In this document: piece by piece, positions 51,285-57,872 of the stretch | Layout of the letters: each line of letters begins with the position of its first letter | How positions within the stretch are numbered: position 1 is the first letter of the stretch | NCBI GenBank assembly: GCA_034667545.1 | Contig: JAXDJR010000064.1 | Location: 1 to 57,872, forward strand | Direction of reading: 5' to 3' | From: DATAPE01 sp034667545 | GTDB lineage: Bacteria > Actinomycetota > CADDZG01 > WHSQ01 | Length of the DNA stretch: 57,872 nt | Position numbers and translations under genes: made by a program | Notes under the pieces: model-generated | Database searches by the model: none | What the model saw: only the letters and a program-made list of their open reading frames with translations | Told to the model about the DNA's origin: nothing

Positions 51285-54200
51285 CGAAGCGGAGTCCCTT
51301 GGGCGACTCGGTGAAGCCGGCGCGGATCAACACTGGGGCGATCGCGCTGTCGAACACGGACCGTCCGTCGACTTTCTCCAATGTGAGCCGGTCGTTTATC
51401 CCATCTTTGACCCCGAGCGCGAGTGTTTCGACCGCAACCCCGAGCTCTCCGACGTCTTCGGAGAACACGAGCATGCTTCGACCGCCGCGTTCGAGAAAGA
51501 GCACGAGGTTTCCGTCGACGAGCACGACGGATGCTCCTGCCTTGCGACCCGGCCCCCCCGCGTCGGAATCTGTCTCGGGCCAGGAGAGAGCCGCACCGTA
51601 GGGATTCGCTGGATCCGTGCTCGCCAACAGAAGAGCGTGCCGCTCGGCTCCGAGCGCTGGTGTTGCAAGGCTTCGCATCCGGTCGACGGCCCCCGGTACC
51701 GCAAACTGCGCTCCGCCCAAGCCCTCCAGGAAGTAACCCCGGCGGCAGTGACCGGACTCTTCCATCGCCTTCAAGACGGTGTAAACGGCTGCGAAACCGC
51801 CGGGAACGGTTTCGGCGCCCACGGAGCCGCGCGTCACTATCCCGTGTCTGATCAAGAGCTGGTTCGCTACCGCATGTGATCGGCGAGTTGCATTGATCTC
51901 GAGAGCCGGCAACAGACTCCACCGCCCTGTAGCGGAGGGTGGGCCCGAACGGGTCGGTAGGCGGGGCGCCCTGCCGCGCCGGCGCCCATGCCTTCGCGCG
52001 GTGCGCGCGGCTCCCCCGGTCAGGATCCGGACAGGAGCGAGCGTGTCGTTGGTGGCGTGGCCTTCCCATACCAACTCCCACAGAGCGAGCAACAGCTCGG
52101 TATCGTTGTCGGAGCCCACTTCATCGGCTATCTGGCGAAAGAACAACGCCCCGCGCTCGCTCAGAGCCGCGCACACACGTTGCGCATCGCCCGATAGCTC
52201 TTCTCCGGATGGACCCGGCAACAGCTCGGCGACGCGATCGGCGAGTGCAAGCACGACCCATCCATCCCGAACCCCCAATGCGCCTCCACCGGCCCACACA
52301 ACTTCACCAGCCGCGCACAGCTGGTCGAGCAGCGAAGATGTATAGCCGGGAAGCCGGGCAGGGAGCACTTGTCGTTCCAGAACAGACGCCGGGATGCGCG
52401 CCCCTTGCAGCATCTCGATCGCATCGAGCAACGCATCGACGTCCGCGGTGCGACTTTGGCGTCCGCCGATGTTGTGCCATGCCGGTAAGAACCTTCCGAG
52501 CGCCTCGGGGGGCGCGGGCTCGACTTCCTTTCGAAAGGCTGCGAGCGATCTGCGGCGAAGCCGCCGGAGGACTTCGATCTCGATCCATTCTGGTTCGGCT
52601 CCCTGCGGACGGAACTCGCCGAGAATGACGCGCCCGCGGGCGGCGAGATCCTTCAGGCCCTTGTCGACCACTGCGGACCCGAGACCGAAACGCGCTGCCA
52701 CCTCTCGAGAAGTGATCGGACCATGACAGGACATGAACCGGGAGAGCAGCTCGCCGAGGGGATCGGCAACGGGCTCGAGGAAACTAGCGGGAACCCCCGG
52801 TGGAAGGGAAACGCCAAGCGCATCTCGGAACCGGGCTGCGTCCTCGATCGAAATCCAGCGTTCTTCACCTGCGAGCTTCACCGGGAGGGCGCGCCGATCG
52901 GACGCGATCTGCTCGAGCCACCCGGGGGCCGCTGCAGCGTCCATGCAGCGAGCAACGATCTCGTCGCGGGACAGGTCGCCCAGCAGTCTCAACGCATCAT
53001 GCAATTGGTCCGGGTCTCGGGCTTTCCTATCATCGGCGAGAAGCTGCAACTCCAATTCCAGGGCGAGAAGGGCATCATCATCGATGAGCTCTCGCAGCTC
53101 TTCCCGGCCGAGGATCTCGGCAAGGAGCGAACGGTCCAGTGATAGCGCCTGGGCCCGTCGCTCGGCTAGAGGTGAGTCACCTTCGTAAAGAAAGGCTCCC
53201 ACGAACCCGAACTGAAGGTTGCCGGCGAACGGTGACGGCAACGGCGTTTCCACCTCGACGATGCGCAGGCGTCGGCTTCGTATATCGGTCATCAACTCGC
53301 GCAAAGCCTTCAGATCGAACACATCCTGCAGGCATTCACGGAAGGTCTCGAGCACGATCGGGAACGAGTCGAAGTTACGGGCGACTTGCAAGAGCAGCGC
53401 ACTCTTCTGGCGCTGCTGCCACAAGGGGGTTCTCGATCCGGGTCGCCGTCGAGGCAAGAGCAATGAACGCACCGAGCACTCCCGGAAACGGCTGGCAAAC
53501 ATCGCCGAGTTACCGACGTTATCGATTACCAGATCCTCGATCTCTTCCGGTTCGAACACAACGAGTTCGGCAGTCGGTGCTTCGTCGGTCTCGGGAAGGC
53601 GGATGACGATGCCGTCGTCGGTGTAGATGCTTTGCGCCTCCACGCCGGTTTGCTCACGGATGCGCGCTTCGATCGCTTGCGCCCAGGGAGCGTGAATGCG
53701 AGCGCCGAAAGGCGTAAGGACGCACAGTCGCCAATCGCCCAGCTCATCTTTGAAGCGTTCGACCACGATGGTCCTGTCATCCGGTACCACGCGGGTAGCG
53801 TCTCGCTGCTCGTCCAGATATTCGAGGAGGTTGCGAGCGGCAAGCTCGTCGAGACCGATCGTTTGTAGCCGCTGTGAGCGGTGGCCCTCTTCCAACTCGG
53901 AGAGCTCCCTGACAAAAGCACCAATGGCCTTACCCAGCTCGACCGCGCGTCCCGGCGCATCACCGTGCCAGAACGGCATCTTTCCAGCCTGCCCGGGGGC
54001 CGGAGATACCAAGACGCGATCCGGAGTGATGTCTTCGATGAGCCAGCTCGAAGCTCCGAGCACGAAGACCTCTCCTGGGCGGCTCTCGTACACCATCTCT
54101 TCGTCCAGCTCGCCGACGCGTGCTCGCTGCTCGCCTGCGATGAACACGCCAAACAGCCCACGGTCGGGGATCGTTCCCCCCGAAGTCACCGCGAGCCGTT

Positions 54201-55689
54201 GTGCATTGGAGCGGGGTGTCAGCAGGTTGGTCAGGCGGTCCCAGTTGATACGCGGGCGAAGTTGGGCGAACTCTGTCGATGGGTAACGACCTGACAGCAT
54301 GTCCAAGGTCGCTTCGAGCGCCGAGCGCGGCAGCTGAGCGAAGGGCGCAGCCTGTTTGACCAAACGTTCGAGCTCGTCGACCTCCCATGGATCCATCGCC
54401 ACCATTGCCACGATCTGTTGGGCGAGGACGTCCAGGGGATTGCGAGGATAGACGAGCTCTTCGATTTCCCGCTTATTCATGCGGTCGAGCACCACTGCGC
54501 ACTGGAGAAGGTCTCCGCGATACTTCGGGAAGATGACGCCTTTGCTCACGTCGCCCACGTGATGACCTGCCCGACCGATGCGCTGCAGTCCGGAAGCAAC
54601 CGAATCCGGTGACTCAACCTGGATCACCAGGTCGACTGCGGCCATGTCGATGCCCAGCTCGAGCGAGCTAGTTGCAACCACAGCCGGGAGGTTGCCCATC
54701 TTGAGATCGTCCTCGATGATCCGGCGCTGCTCCTTACTAACGGAGCCGTGGTGCGCGCGTGCCACCTCTTCTTCTGCAAGCTCGTTGAGCCGTCCACATA
54801 GCCGCTCGGCCAACCGGCGTGAGTTGACGAAGACGATCGTGCTCTGGTGCGCGCGGATGAGCTCTAACAGTCGCTCCTCCACGTGGGGCCAGATGCTCGT
54901 TCGGGCTTCCGCACCGGCAGCCGATCCGCTCGCGACTTCACCGGTTGACTGCCCGGGCTCGGACATGTCTTCGATGGGAACGACCAAGGAGACGTCGATC
55001 GTCTTGTCACTGGGAGGCGCCACTACCTCCACGGGACGGTTGCCTCCGAGGAAGGCAGCGACTTCGCTCGGAGGCCGAACAGTTGCAGAGAGACCCAATC
55101 GTTGTGCAGGTTTGCCGACGAGTTGATCGAGTCGCTCGAGGCTGACGGCGAGATGCGCTCCTCGCTTCGTTCCCACGACCGCGTGGATCTCATCAACGAT
55201 GACCGTCTCAACGAAACGCAGAGCTTCTCGAGCTTGTGACGTGAGTAGCAGAAAGAGAGATTCGGGCGTCGTGATCAAGATGTCGGGGGGCGCGGCCGGG
55301 AACCGCCGCCGTTCGTCCGCCGGGGTATCGCCGGTGCGCACGCCAACACGCAGGTCGGGTGGCTCGATCCCAAGACGAGACGACGCTGCACGTATCCCCA
55401 TCAGCGGAGAGCGAAGGTTGCGTTCAATGTCGACAGCGAGCGCCTTGAGTGGCGAGACGTAGAGCACCCTCATGCGCTCCTTCTCCGGAGCGGGGGCCGC
55501 GGTCGCAAGGCGATCGATGGCCCAGAGGAATCCCGCCAGGGTCTTGCCGGAACCGGTAGGCCCGATCACGAGCACGTTGTGGCCCGCGGCTACCTTCTCC
55601 CAAGCCTCCTTCTGGACGGGCGTCGGCGCCTCGAAACTCGAGTCGAACCACGCCTGCGTGGCGCTGGAGAACGCGGTGGAAACGCTCAT
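51277..55689 (-). CDS. lhr: Lhr-family ATP-dependent DNA/RNA-DNA helicase
   Basis: Large superfamily 2 helicase of 1470 residues from ATG 55689. RecA1 contains FEAPTPVQKEAWEKVAAGHN, Walker A VLVIGPTGSGKTLAGFLWAI and DEIH in VIVDEIHAVVGTKRGAHLAV. SATVRPPSEVAAFLGG is motif III. RecA2 has TIVFVNSRRLAERLCGRLNE, ARAHHGSVSKEQRR, VATSSLELGIDMAAVDLVIQ and SPDSVASGLQRIGRAGHHVG. A winged helix, the Lhr beta-barrel and a long C-terminal extension follow; this is the full-length Lhr type. The ORF has no good ribosome-binding site; ATG 55728 is an alternative. Coupled to nei2, consistent with DNA repair. Confidence 0.96.
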   Translation of the reverse strand: MSVSTAFSSATQAWFDSSFEAPTPVQKEAWEKVAAGHNVLVIGPTGSGKTLAGFLWAIDRLATAAPAPEKERMRVLYVSPLKALAVDIERNLRSPLMGIRAASSRLGIEPPDLRVGVRTGDTPADERRRFPAAPPDILITTPESLFLLLTSQAREALRFVETVIVDEIHAVVGTKRGAHLAVSLERLDQLVGKPAQRLGLSATVRPPSEVAAFLGGNRPVEVVAPPSDKTIDVSLVVPIEDMSEPGQSTGEVASGSAAGAEARTSIWPHVEERLLELIRAHQSTIVFVNSRRLAERLCGRLNELAEEEVARAHHGSVSKEQRRIIEDDLKMGNLPAVVATSSLELGIDMAAVDLVIQVESPDSVASGLQRIGRAGHHVGDVSKGVIFPKYRGDLLQCAVVLDRMNKREIEELVYPRNPLDVLAQQIVAMVAMDPWEVDELERLVKQAAPFAQLPRSALEATLDMLSGRYPSTEFAQLRPRINWDRLTNLLTPRSNAQRLAVTSGGTIPDRGLFGVFIAGEQRARVGELDEEMVYESRPGEVFVLGASSWLIEDITPDRVLVSPAPGQAGKMPFWHGDAPGRAVELGKAIGAFVRELSELEEGHRSQRLQTIGLDELAARNLLEYLDEQRDATRVVPDDRTIVVERFKDELGDWRLCVLTPFGARIHAPWAQAIEARIREQTGVEAQSIYTDDGIVIRLPETDEAPTAELVVFEPEEIEDLVIDNVGNSAMFASRFRECSVRSLLLPRRRPGSRTPLWQQRQKSALLLQVARNFDSFPIVLETFRECLQDVFDLKALRELMTDIRSRRLRIVEVETPLPSPFAGNLQFGFVGAFLYEGDSPLAERRAQALSLDRSLLAEILGREELRELIDDDALLALELELQLLADDRKARDPDQLHDALRLLGDLSRDEIVARCMDAAAAPGWLEQIASDRRALPVKLAGEERWISIEDAARFRDALGVSLPPGVPASFLEPVADPLGELLSRFMSCHGPITSREVAARFGLGSAVVDKGLKDLAARGRVILGEFRPQGAEPEWIEIEVLRRLRRRSLAAFRKEVEPAPPEALGRFLPAWHNIGGRQSRTADVDALLDAIEMLQGARIPASVLERQVLPARLPGYTSSLLDQLCAAGEVVWAGGGALGVRDGWVVLALADRVAELLPGPSGEELSGDAQRVCAALSERGALFFRQIADEVGSDNDTELLLALWELVWEGHATNDTLAPVRILTGGAARTARRHGRRRGRAPRLPTRSGPPSATGRWSLLPALEINATRRSHAVANQLLIRHGIVTRGSVGAETVPGGFAAVYTVLKAMEESGHCRRGYFLEGLGGAQFAVPGAVDRMRSLATPALGAERHALLLASTDPANPYGAALSWPETDSDAGGPGRKAGASVVLVDGNLVLFLERGGRSMLVFSEDVGELGVAVETLALGVKDGINDRLTLEKVDGRSVFDSAIAPVLIRAGFTESPKGLRFGA

Positions 55690-55867
55690 GACATCGAGCT
55701 TAATTGCGCCTTCTCCCTGAGGTAGCAAGAAAACTCATGAGGGTGCTAATCACGATTGCTTGTGGTGGGCAACGGTCCCGACAACGCTATGGGGGACGTC
55801 CCGGAAGGGACAGAACCTTGACTCCAGCGAGCGGCAAGGGCACTAGCCGGCCACGTAAGGTAGGGCC

Positions 55868-56332
55868 ATGTCGACCGACGGAACCGAACAAGCGACGGTA
55901 GTCCCGCATGACGAACCCGCCCAGAACCCCGAGGCGCTCGAACATCCAGCAAAGGTGATGCGGATAGGGGCGATGGTGCGGAATCTCCTGGAGGAGGTCC
56001 GTCAGTCACCCCTCGACGAGGCCAGCCGCGAGCGACTGAGGGATATCTACGAAACCTCGGTAAAGGAGCTCGGCGAGGTGCTCTCTCCCGAGCTACGCAG
56101 CGAGCTTGGCCGCCTCAGCCTGCCCTTCGACGAGGGAAGCACGCCTTCGCAATCGGAGCTGCGTGTGGCACACGCCCAGCTGGTGGGATGGCTCGAGGGT
56201 CTCTTCCACGGGATCCAGGCGATGCTGTTTGCTCAGCAGCAAGAGAATCTGGCTCGTCTCGAGGAGCTGCGGCGACGCGGCCTGCCCAGCGGTGAAAGTA
56301 CGCACGAGCATGGTCCGGGGACCTACCTCTAG
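55868..56332 (+). CDS. bpa: Bacterial proteasome activator Bpa/PafE
   Basis: ATP-independent ring-shaped activator of the 20S proteasome. The 154 residues match the family closely: HPAKVMRIGAMVRNLLEEVR, PLDEASRERLRDIYETSVKE, AQLVGWLEGLFHGIQAMLFA form the helical core, with flexible ends. The C-terminus GPGTYL is the docking tail equivalent to the mycobacterial GQYL motif, where the penultimate Tyr and last Leu open the proteasome gate. AAGG and AGGG lie upstream of ATG 55868. It shows that the organism should have 20S proteasome genes elsewhere. Confidence 0.96.
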   Translation: MSTDGTEQATVVPHDEPAQNPEALEHPAKVMRIGAMVRNLLEEVRQSPLDEASRERLRDIYETSVKELGEVLSPELRSELGRLSLPFDEGSTPSQSELRVAHAQLVGWLEGLFHGIQAMLFAQQQENLARLEELRRRGLPSGESTHEHGPGTYL

Positions 56333-56342
56333 AATGCGCCGC

Positions 56343-56432
56343 GGAGGCGTGCCCGAGCGGCCGAAGGGAGCGCACTGCTAATGCGTTAAGGGGTGTAAAG
56401 CCCCTTCCAGGGTTCAAATCCCTGCGCCTCCG
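56343..56432 (+). tRNA. tRNA-Ser(GCU)
   Basis: 90-base class II tRNA. Acceptor GGAGGCG pairs with CGCCTCC, discriminator G. Anticodon stem CGCA/TGCG with loop CTGCTAA, anticodon GCT. Long variable arm AAGGGG-TGTAAAG-CCCCTT; T arm CAGGG-TTCAAAT-CCCTG. Reads AGC/AGU codons. Sits 10 bases after the bpa stop. Confidence 0.96.
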
Positions 56433-56471
56433 CCCCGGCCCCCAACAGCAAGCCGTTACTCTTGCCCCGTT

Positions 56472-56545
56472 GCGCCCGTAGCTCAGTGGATTAGAGCGTC
56501 CGGCTACGGACCGGAAGGTCGGGGGTTCGAATCCCTCCGGGCGTA
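56472..56545 (+). tRNA. tRNA-Arg(ACG)
   Basis: 74-base class I tRNA. Acceptor GCGCCCG pairs with CGGGCGT (one G-U), discriminator A. D arm GCTC...GAGC; anticodon stem TCCGG/CCGGA with loop CTACGGA, anticodon ACG. The A of this anticodon is the target of TadA, whose gene begins 135 bases downstream. Confidence 0.96.
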
Positions 56546-56554
56546 CTTGGTCCT

Positions 56555-56660
56555 TTGTGAGCTCAGCCACGCAAACCGTGGCTCTGCGACCACAGAACCG
56601 CCCCCTCCATTTCTTCGTAAGCTCGGTTACCTCCGGGGAAACCCTTCGACCACAGAATCG
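56555..56660. repeat. Imperfect ~60-bp tandem repeat between tRNA-Arg and tadA
   Basis: The block starting tttgtgagctcagccac at 56555 and ending with cgaccacagaa at 56587-56597 recurs about 60 bases later (ttcgtaagctcggttac, then cgaccacagaa at 56647-56657). The first copy contains hairpin GCCACG-caaac-CGTGGC, absent from the second. No gene is apparent. Confidence 0.5.
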
Positions 56661-56680
56661 GTGCGCAGCAGGAGCTCGCT

Positions 56681-57148
56681 GTGGTGGTGAACGACGAGGG
56701 ATTCATGCGGCAGGCCCTCGCCGAAGCTGTCGCCGCCGGAGAGCATGGAGATGTTCCGATCGGCGCGGTCCTGGTCAAGGAGGCAGCCGTGCTGGGCAGC
56801 GCGGGCAACGAACGCCACCTGCGCCAAGACCCGACCGCGCATGCCGAGATCCTGGCGCTCCGAACGGGGGCCGAGAAGTTGGGAACCTGGCGCCTGAACG
56901 GCACCACTCTGTATGTGACCCTGGAACCATGCCCTATGTGCGCGGGGGCCCTCGTGCTCGCGAGGGTAGACAGGGTTGTGTACGGCCCCCAAGATCCGAG
57001 AGCGGGAGCCGCTCTGTCTCTTTACAACATCCTCCAGGATCCACGCTTGAACCACGAGGTAGAGATCACGTCCGATGTTCTCGCGGAGGAGAGCAGTGCC
57101 ATGCTGCGCCGGTTCTTCGAGGGGAAGCGCGCCCGGCCCACCTTATGA
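56681..57148 (+). CDS. tadA: tRNA-specific adenosine deaminase TadA
   Basis: Converts A34 of tRNA-Arg(ACG) to inosine so one tRNA reads CGU, CGC and CGA. 155 residues from GTG 56681 (AGGAG 6 bases upstream). Zinc and catalytic site: PTAHAEILALR (His and Glu) and LEPCPMCAGALVLARVDRVV (two Cys). VPIGAVLVK and LSLYNILQDPRLNHEVEI match TadA. The neighbouring gene encodes its main substrate tRNA. General cytidine deaminase activity is unlikely. Confidence 0.95.
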   Translation: MVVNDEGFMRQALAEAVAAGEHGDVPIGAVLVKEAAVLGSAGNERHLRQDPTAHAEILALRTGAEKLGTWRLNGTTLYVTLEPCPMCAGALVLARVDRVVYGPQDPRAGAALSLYNILQDPRLNHEVEITSDVLAEESSAMLRRFFEGKRARPTL

Positions 57149-57157
57149 TTGCGCTCG

Positions 57158-57244
57158 GGTGGGGTACCGAAGCGGCCGAACGGGCTCGCCTCGAAAGCGA
57201 GTGAGGGTTCACGCCCTCCGTGGGTTCAAATCCCACCCCCACCG
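57158..57244 (+). tRNA. tRNA-Ser(CGA)
   Basis: 87-base class II tRNA. Acceptor GGTGGGG pairs with CCCCACC, discriminator G. Anticodon stem CTCGC/GCGAG, loop CTCGAAA, anticodon CGA. Variable arm GAGGG-TTCAC-GCCCTC; T arm GTGGG-TTCAAAT-CCCAC. Reads UCG. Starts 10 bases after tadA. Confidence 0.96.
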
Positions 57245-57493
57245 CTATCTGATGTCGCGGCCCATCGTGGACGGGTGCCTTGCAGGTGTGGCCACCGAGG
57301 CTGCTTGTCAGAGTCGGCGACCGGCTGCCGTTCAGGCGGCCCGCGGTGCGTTGCTCCACCTAGCTCTCGATGATTTCCTGCGACCCGCTCACGCCTGATC
57401 TCCCTTCGGTCGGCGATCGCGGCGAGCGTTAGCCGCGAACCCGGATTGGAGGGGGAGGGATAGGGGGCCCGCCCTCACCTAGGATTCAGGCGG
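57245..57493. other. Intergenic region between tRNA-Ser(CGA) and tRNA-Ser(GGA)
   Basis: About 249 bases. It starts with a block (57250-57275) that resembles the sequence after tRNA-Leu(CAG) and ends with a GC-rich promoter region. A short open frame at the start (opening MSRPIVDGCLAG) has no recognisable homology and I do not call it a gene. Confidence 0.45.
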
Positions 57494-57580
57494 GGAGACG
57501 TGCGGGAGCGGCCTAACCGGCACGCCTGGAAAGCGTGTGATCCTGCAAGGGGTCCGAGGGTTCAAATCCCTCCGTCTCCG
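57494..57580 (+). tRNA. tRNA-Ser(GGA)
   Basis: 87-base class II tRNA. Acceptor GGAGACG pairs with CGTCTCC, discriminator G. Anticodon stem CACGC/GCGTG, loop CTGGAAA, anticodon GGA. A variable arm around ATCCTGCAAGGGGTC; T arm GAGGG-TTCAAAT-CCCTC. Reads UCC and UCU. Confidence 0.95.
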
Positions 57581-57780
57581 CGACAAGTCGCGATGAGGTA
57601 ACGGCCGGGTTCCTTGAGCATCGAGGGTGGTGAGCTCTTCGAGGACGGCTATCCTCGGAGCGGGCCGCGCTAGGCGGGGGGCTCGGGGTCCCCTGTACCG
57701 GAAACCCTCGATACGCCGGGCTGATGCTCCATCTGCGGCTTGTGGATGACCGGGCAGCCCCCGGAGAGCAGTGTTGATGG
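57581..57780. other. Intergenic region before the SRP RNA
   Basis: About 200 bases between the last tRNA and the SRP RNA. It should contain the SRP RNA promoter, but I cannot point to clear -35 and -10 elements. No gene recognised. Confidence 0.4.
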
Positions 57781-57872
57781 TCGGGTCCCGCGCGACTCGG
57801 AGCCGTGAACCCGGTCAGGGCCGGAAGGCAGCAGCCGTAAGCGGTGTACCAGGTGCGCCGCGGGAGTGCCCG
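57781..57872 (+). ncRNA. ffs: Signal recognition particle RNA (small 4.5S type), possibly cut at edge
   Basis: Binds Ffh to target membrane proteins. The conserved Ffh-binding hairpin is clear: GTGAACCCGGTCAGGGCC, then the GGAA tetraloop and AGGCAGCAGCC on the return side. The outer ends pair as CGGGTCCCGCG with CGCGGGAGTGCCCG, forming one long rod of about 92 bases, the eubacterial 4.5S type without an Alu domain. The 3' end coincides with the window edge. In actinobacteria dnaX usually follows. Confidence 0.95.

Overview
The window is GC-rich chromosomal DNA that most likely comes from an actinobacterium (Actinomycetota), probably a lineage outside the well-studied genera. The evidence is the fhaA-fhaB-pstP-rodA cell-wall phosphosignalling cluster, a Bpa/PafE-type proteasome activator, an F420-type LLM oxidoreductase, an lhr-nei2 repair pair, an actinobacterial-type LexA box and many GTG starts. 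I see no transposase, phage gene, rRNA or CRISPR array. From memory, fhaA beside a tRNA-Leu(CAG), serS beside a tRNA-Ser, and the bpa/tadA/tRNA-Ser/SRP RNA group are all near oriC in mycobacteria, so an origin-proximal position is a reasonable inference.

Layout. 1-3.7 kb (minus): the rodA, pstP, fhaB, fhaA operon, with rodA running off the left edge. 3.7-5.8 kb: tRNA-Leu(CAG), then a BlaI-like repressor and an M56 membrane peptidase. 5.9-13.0 kb: a complete peptide-type ABC importer (permease, lipoprotein, permease, two ATPases) ending in a DUF1028 hydrolase-like gene. 13.1-15.0 kb (minus): larB-larC. 15.1-17.0 kb: a DUF4446 protein, serS and tRNA-Ser(UGA). 17.2-22.5 kb: oxidoreductases, a VIT/CCC1-like protein and a 14-TM exporter. 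22.7-26.0 kb: a LuxR regulator, a lone receiver and a CHASE3-HAMP-GAF histidine kinase. 26-31 kb: an LLM oxidoreductase, a DHFR-like reductase, dinB under a LexA box, a VOC protein, an ECF sigma factor with a SnoaL-like tail and a convergent STAS protein. 31-35 kb: a DrrAB-type exporter with a TipA-like MerR regulator, a cation diffusion facilitator and a ferritin-like protein.

35.2-46.3 kb is the most unusual part. One minus-strand operon encodes a LuxR response regulator and then four paralogous membrane histidine kinases in tandem. Each kinase overlaps the next by an ATGA. The last has lost the phosphoacceptor histidine (Arg instead). Converging on it are two plus-strand genes: a response regulator whose LuxR-like segment is degenerate and is followed by a class III nucleotide cyclase, and a single-domain receiver whose 3' end is antisense to the degenerate kinase. 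Together they look like a multi-input phosphorelay that may control both transcription and a cyclic nucleotide.

46.4-57.9 kb: a TetR regulator and acyl-lipid desaturase with a palindromic operator, a zinc-ribbon protein, an MFS exporter, a cyclophilin, nei2 and lhr, bpa, tRNA-Ser(GCU), tRNA-Arg(ACG) next to tadA (which makes inosine in that tRNA), tRNA-Ser(CGA), tRNA-Ser(GGA), and a small SRP RNA reaching the right edge. All four serine tRNA isoacceptors and seryl-tRNA synthetase lie in the window.
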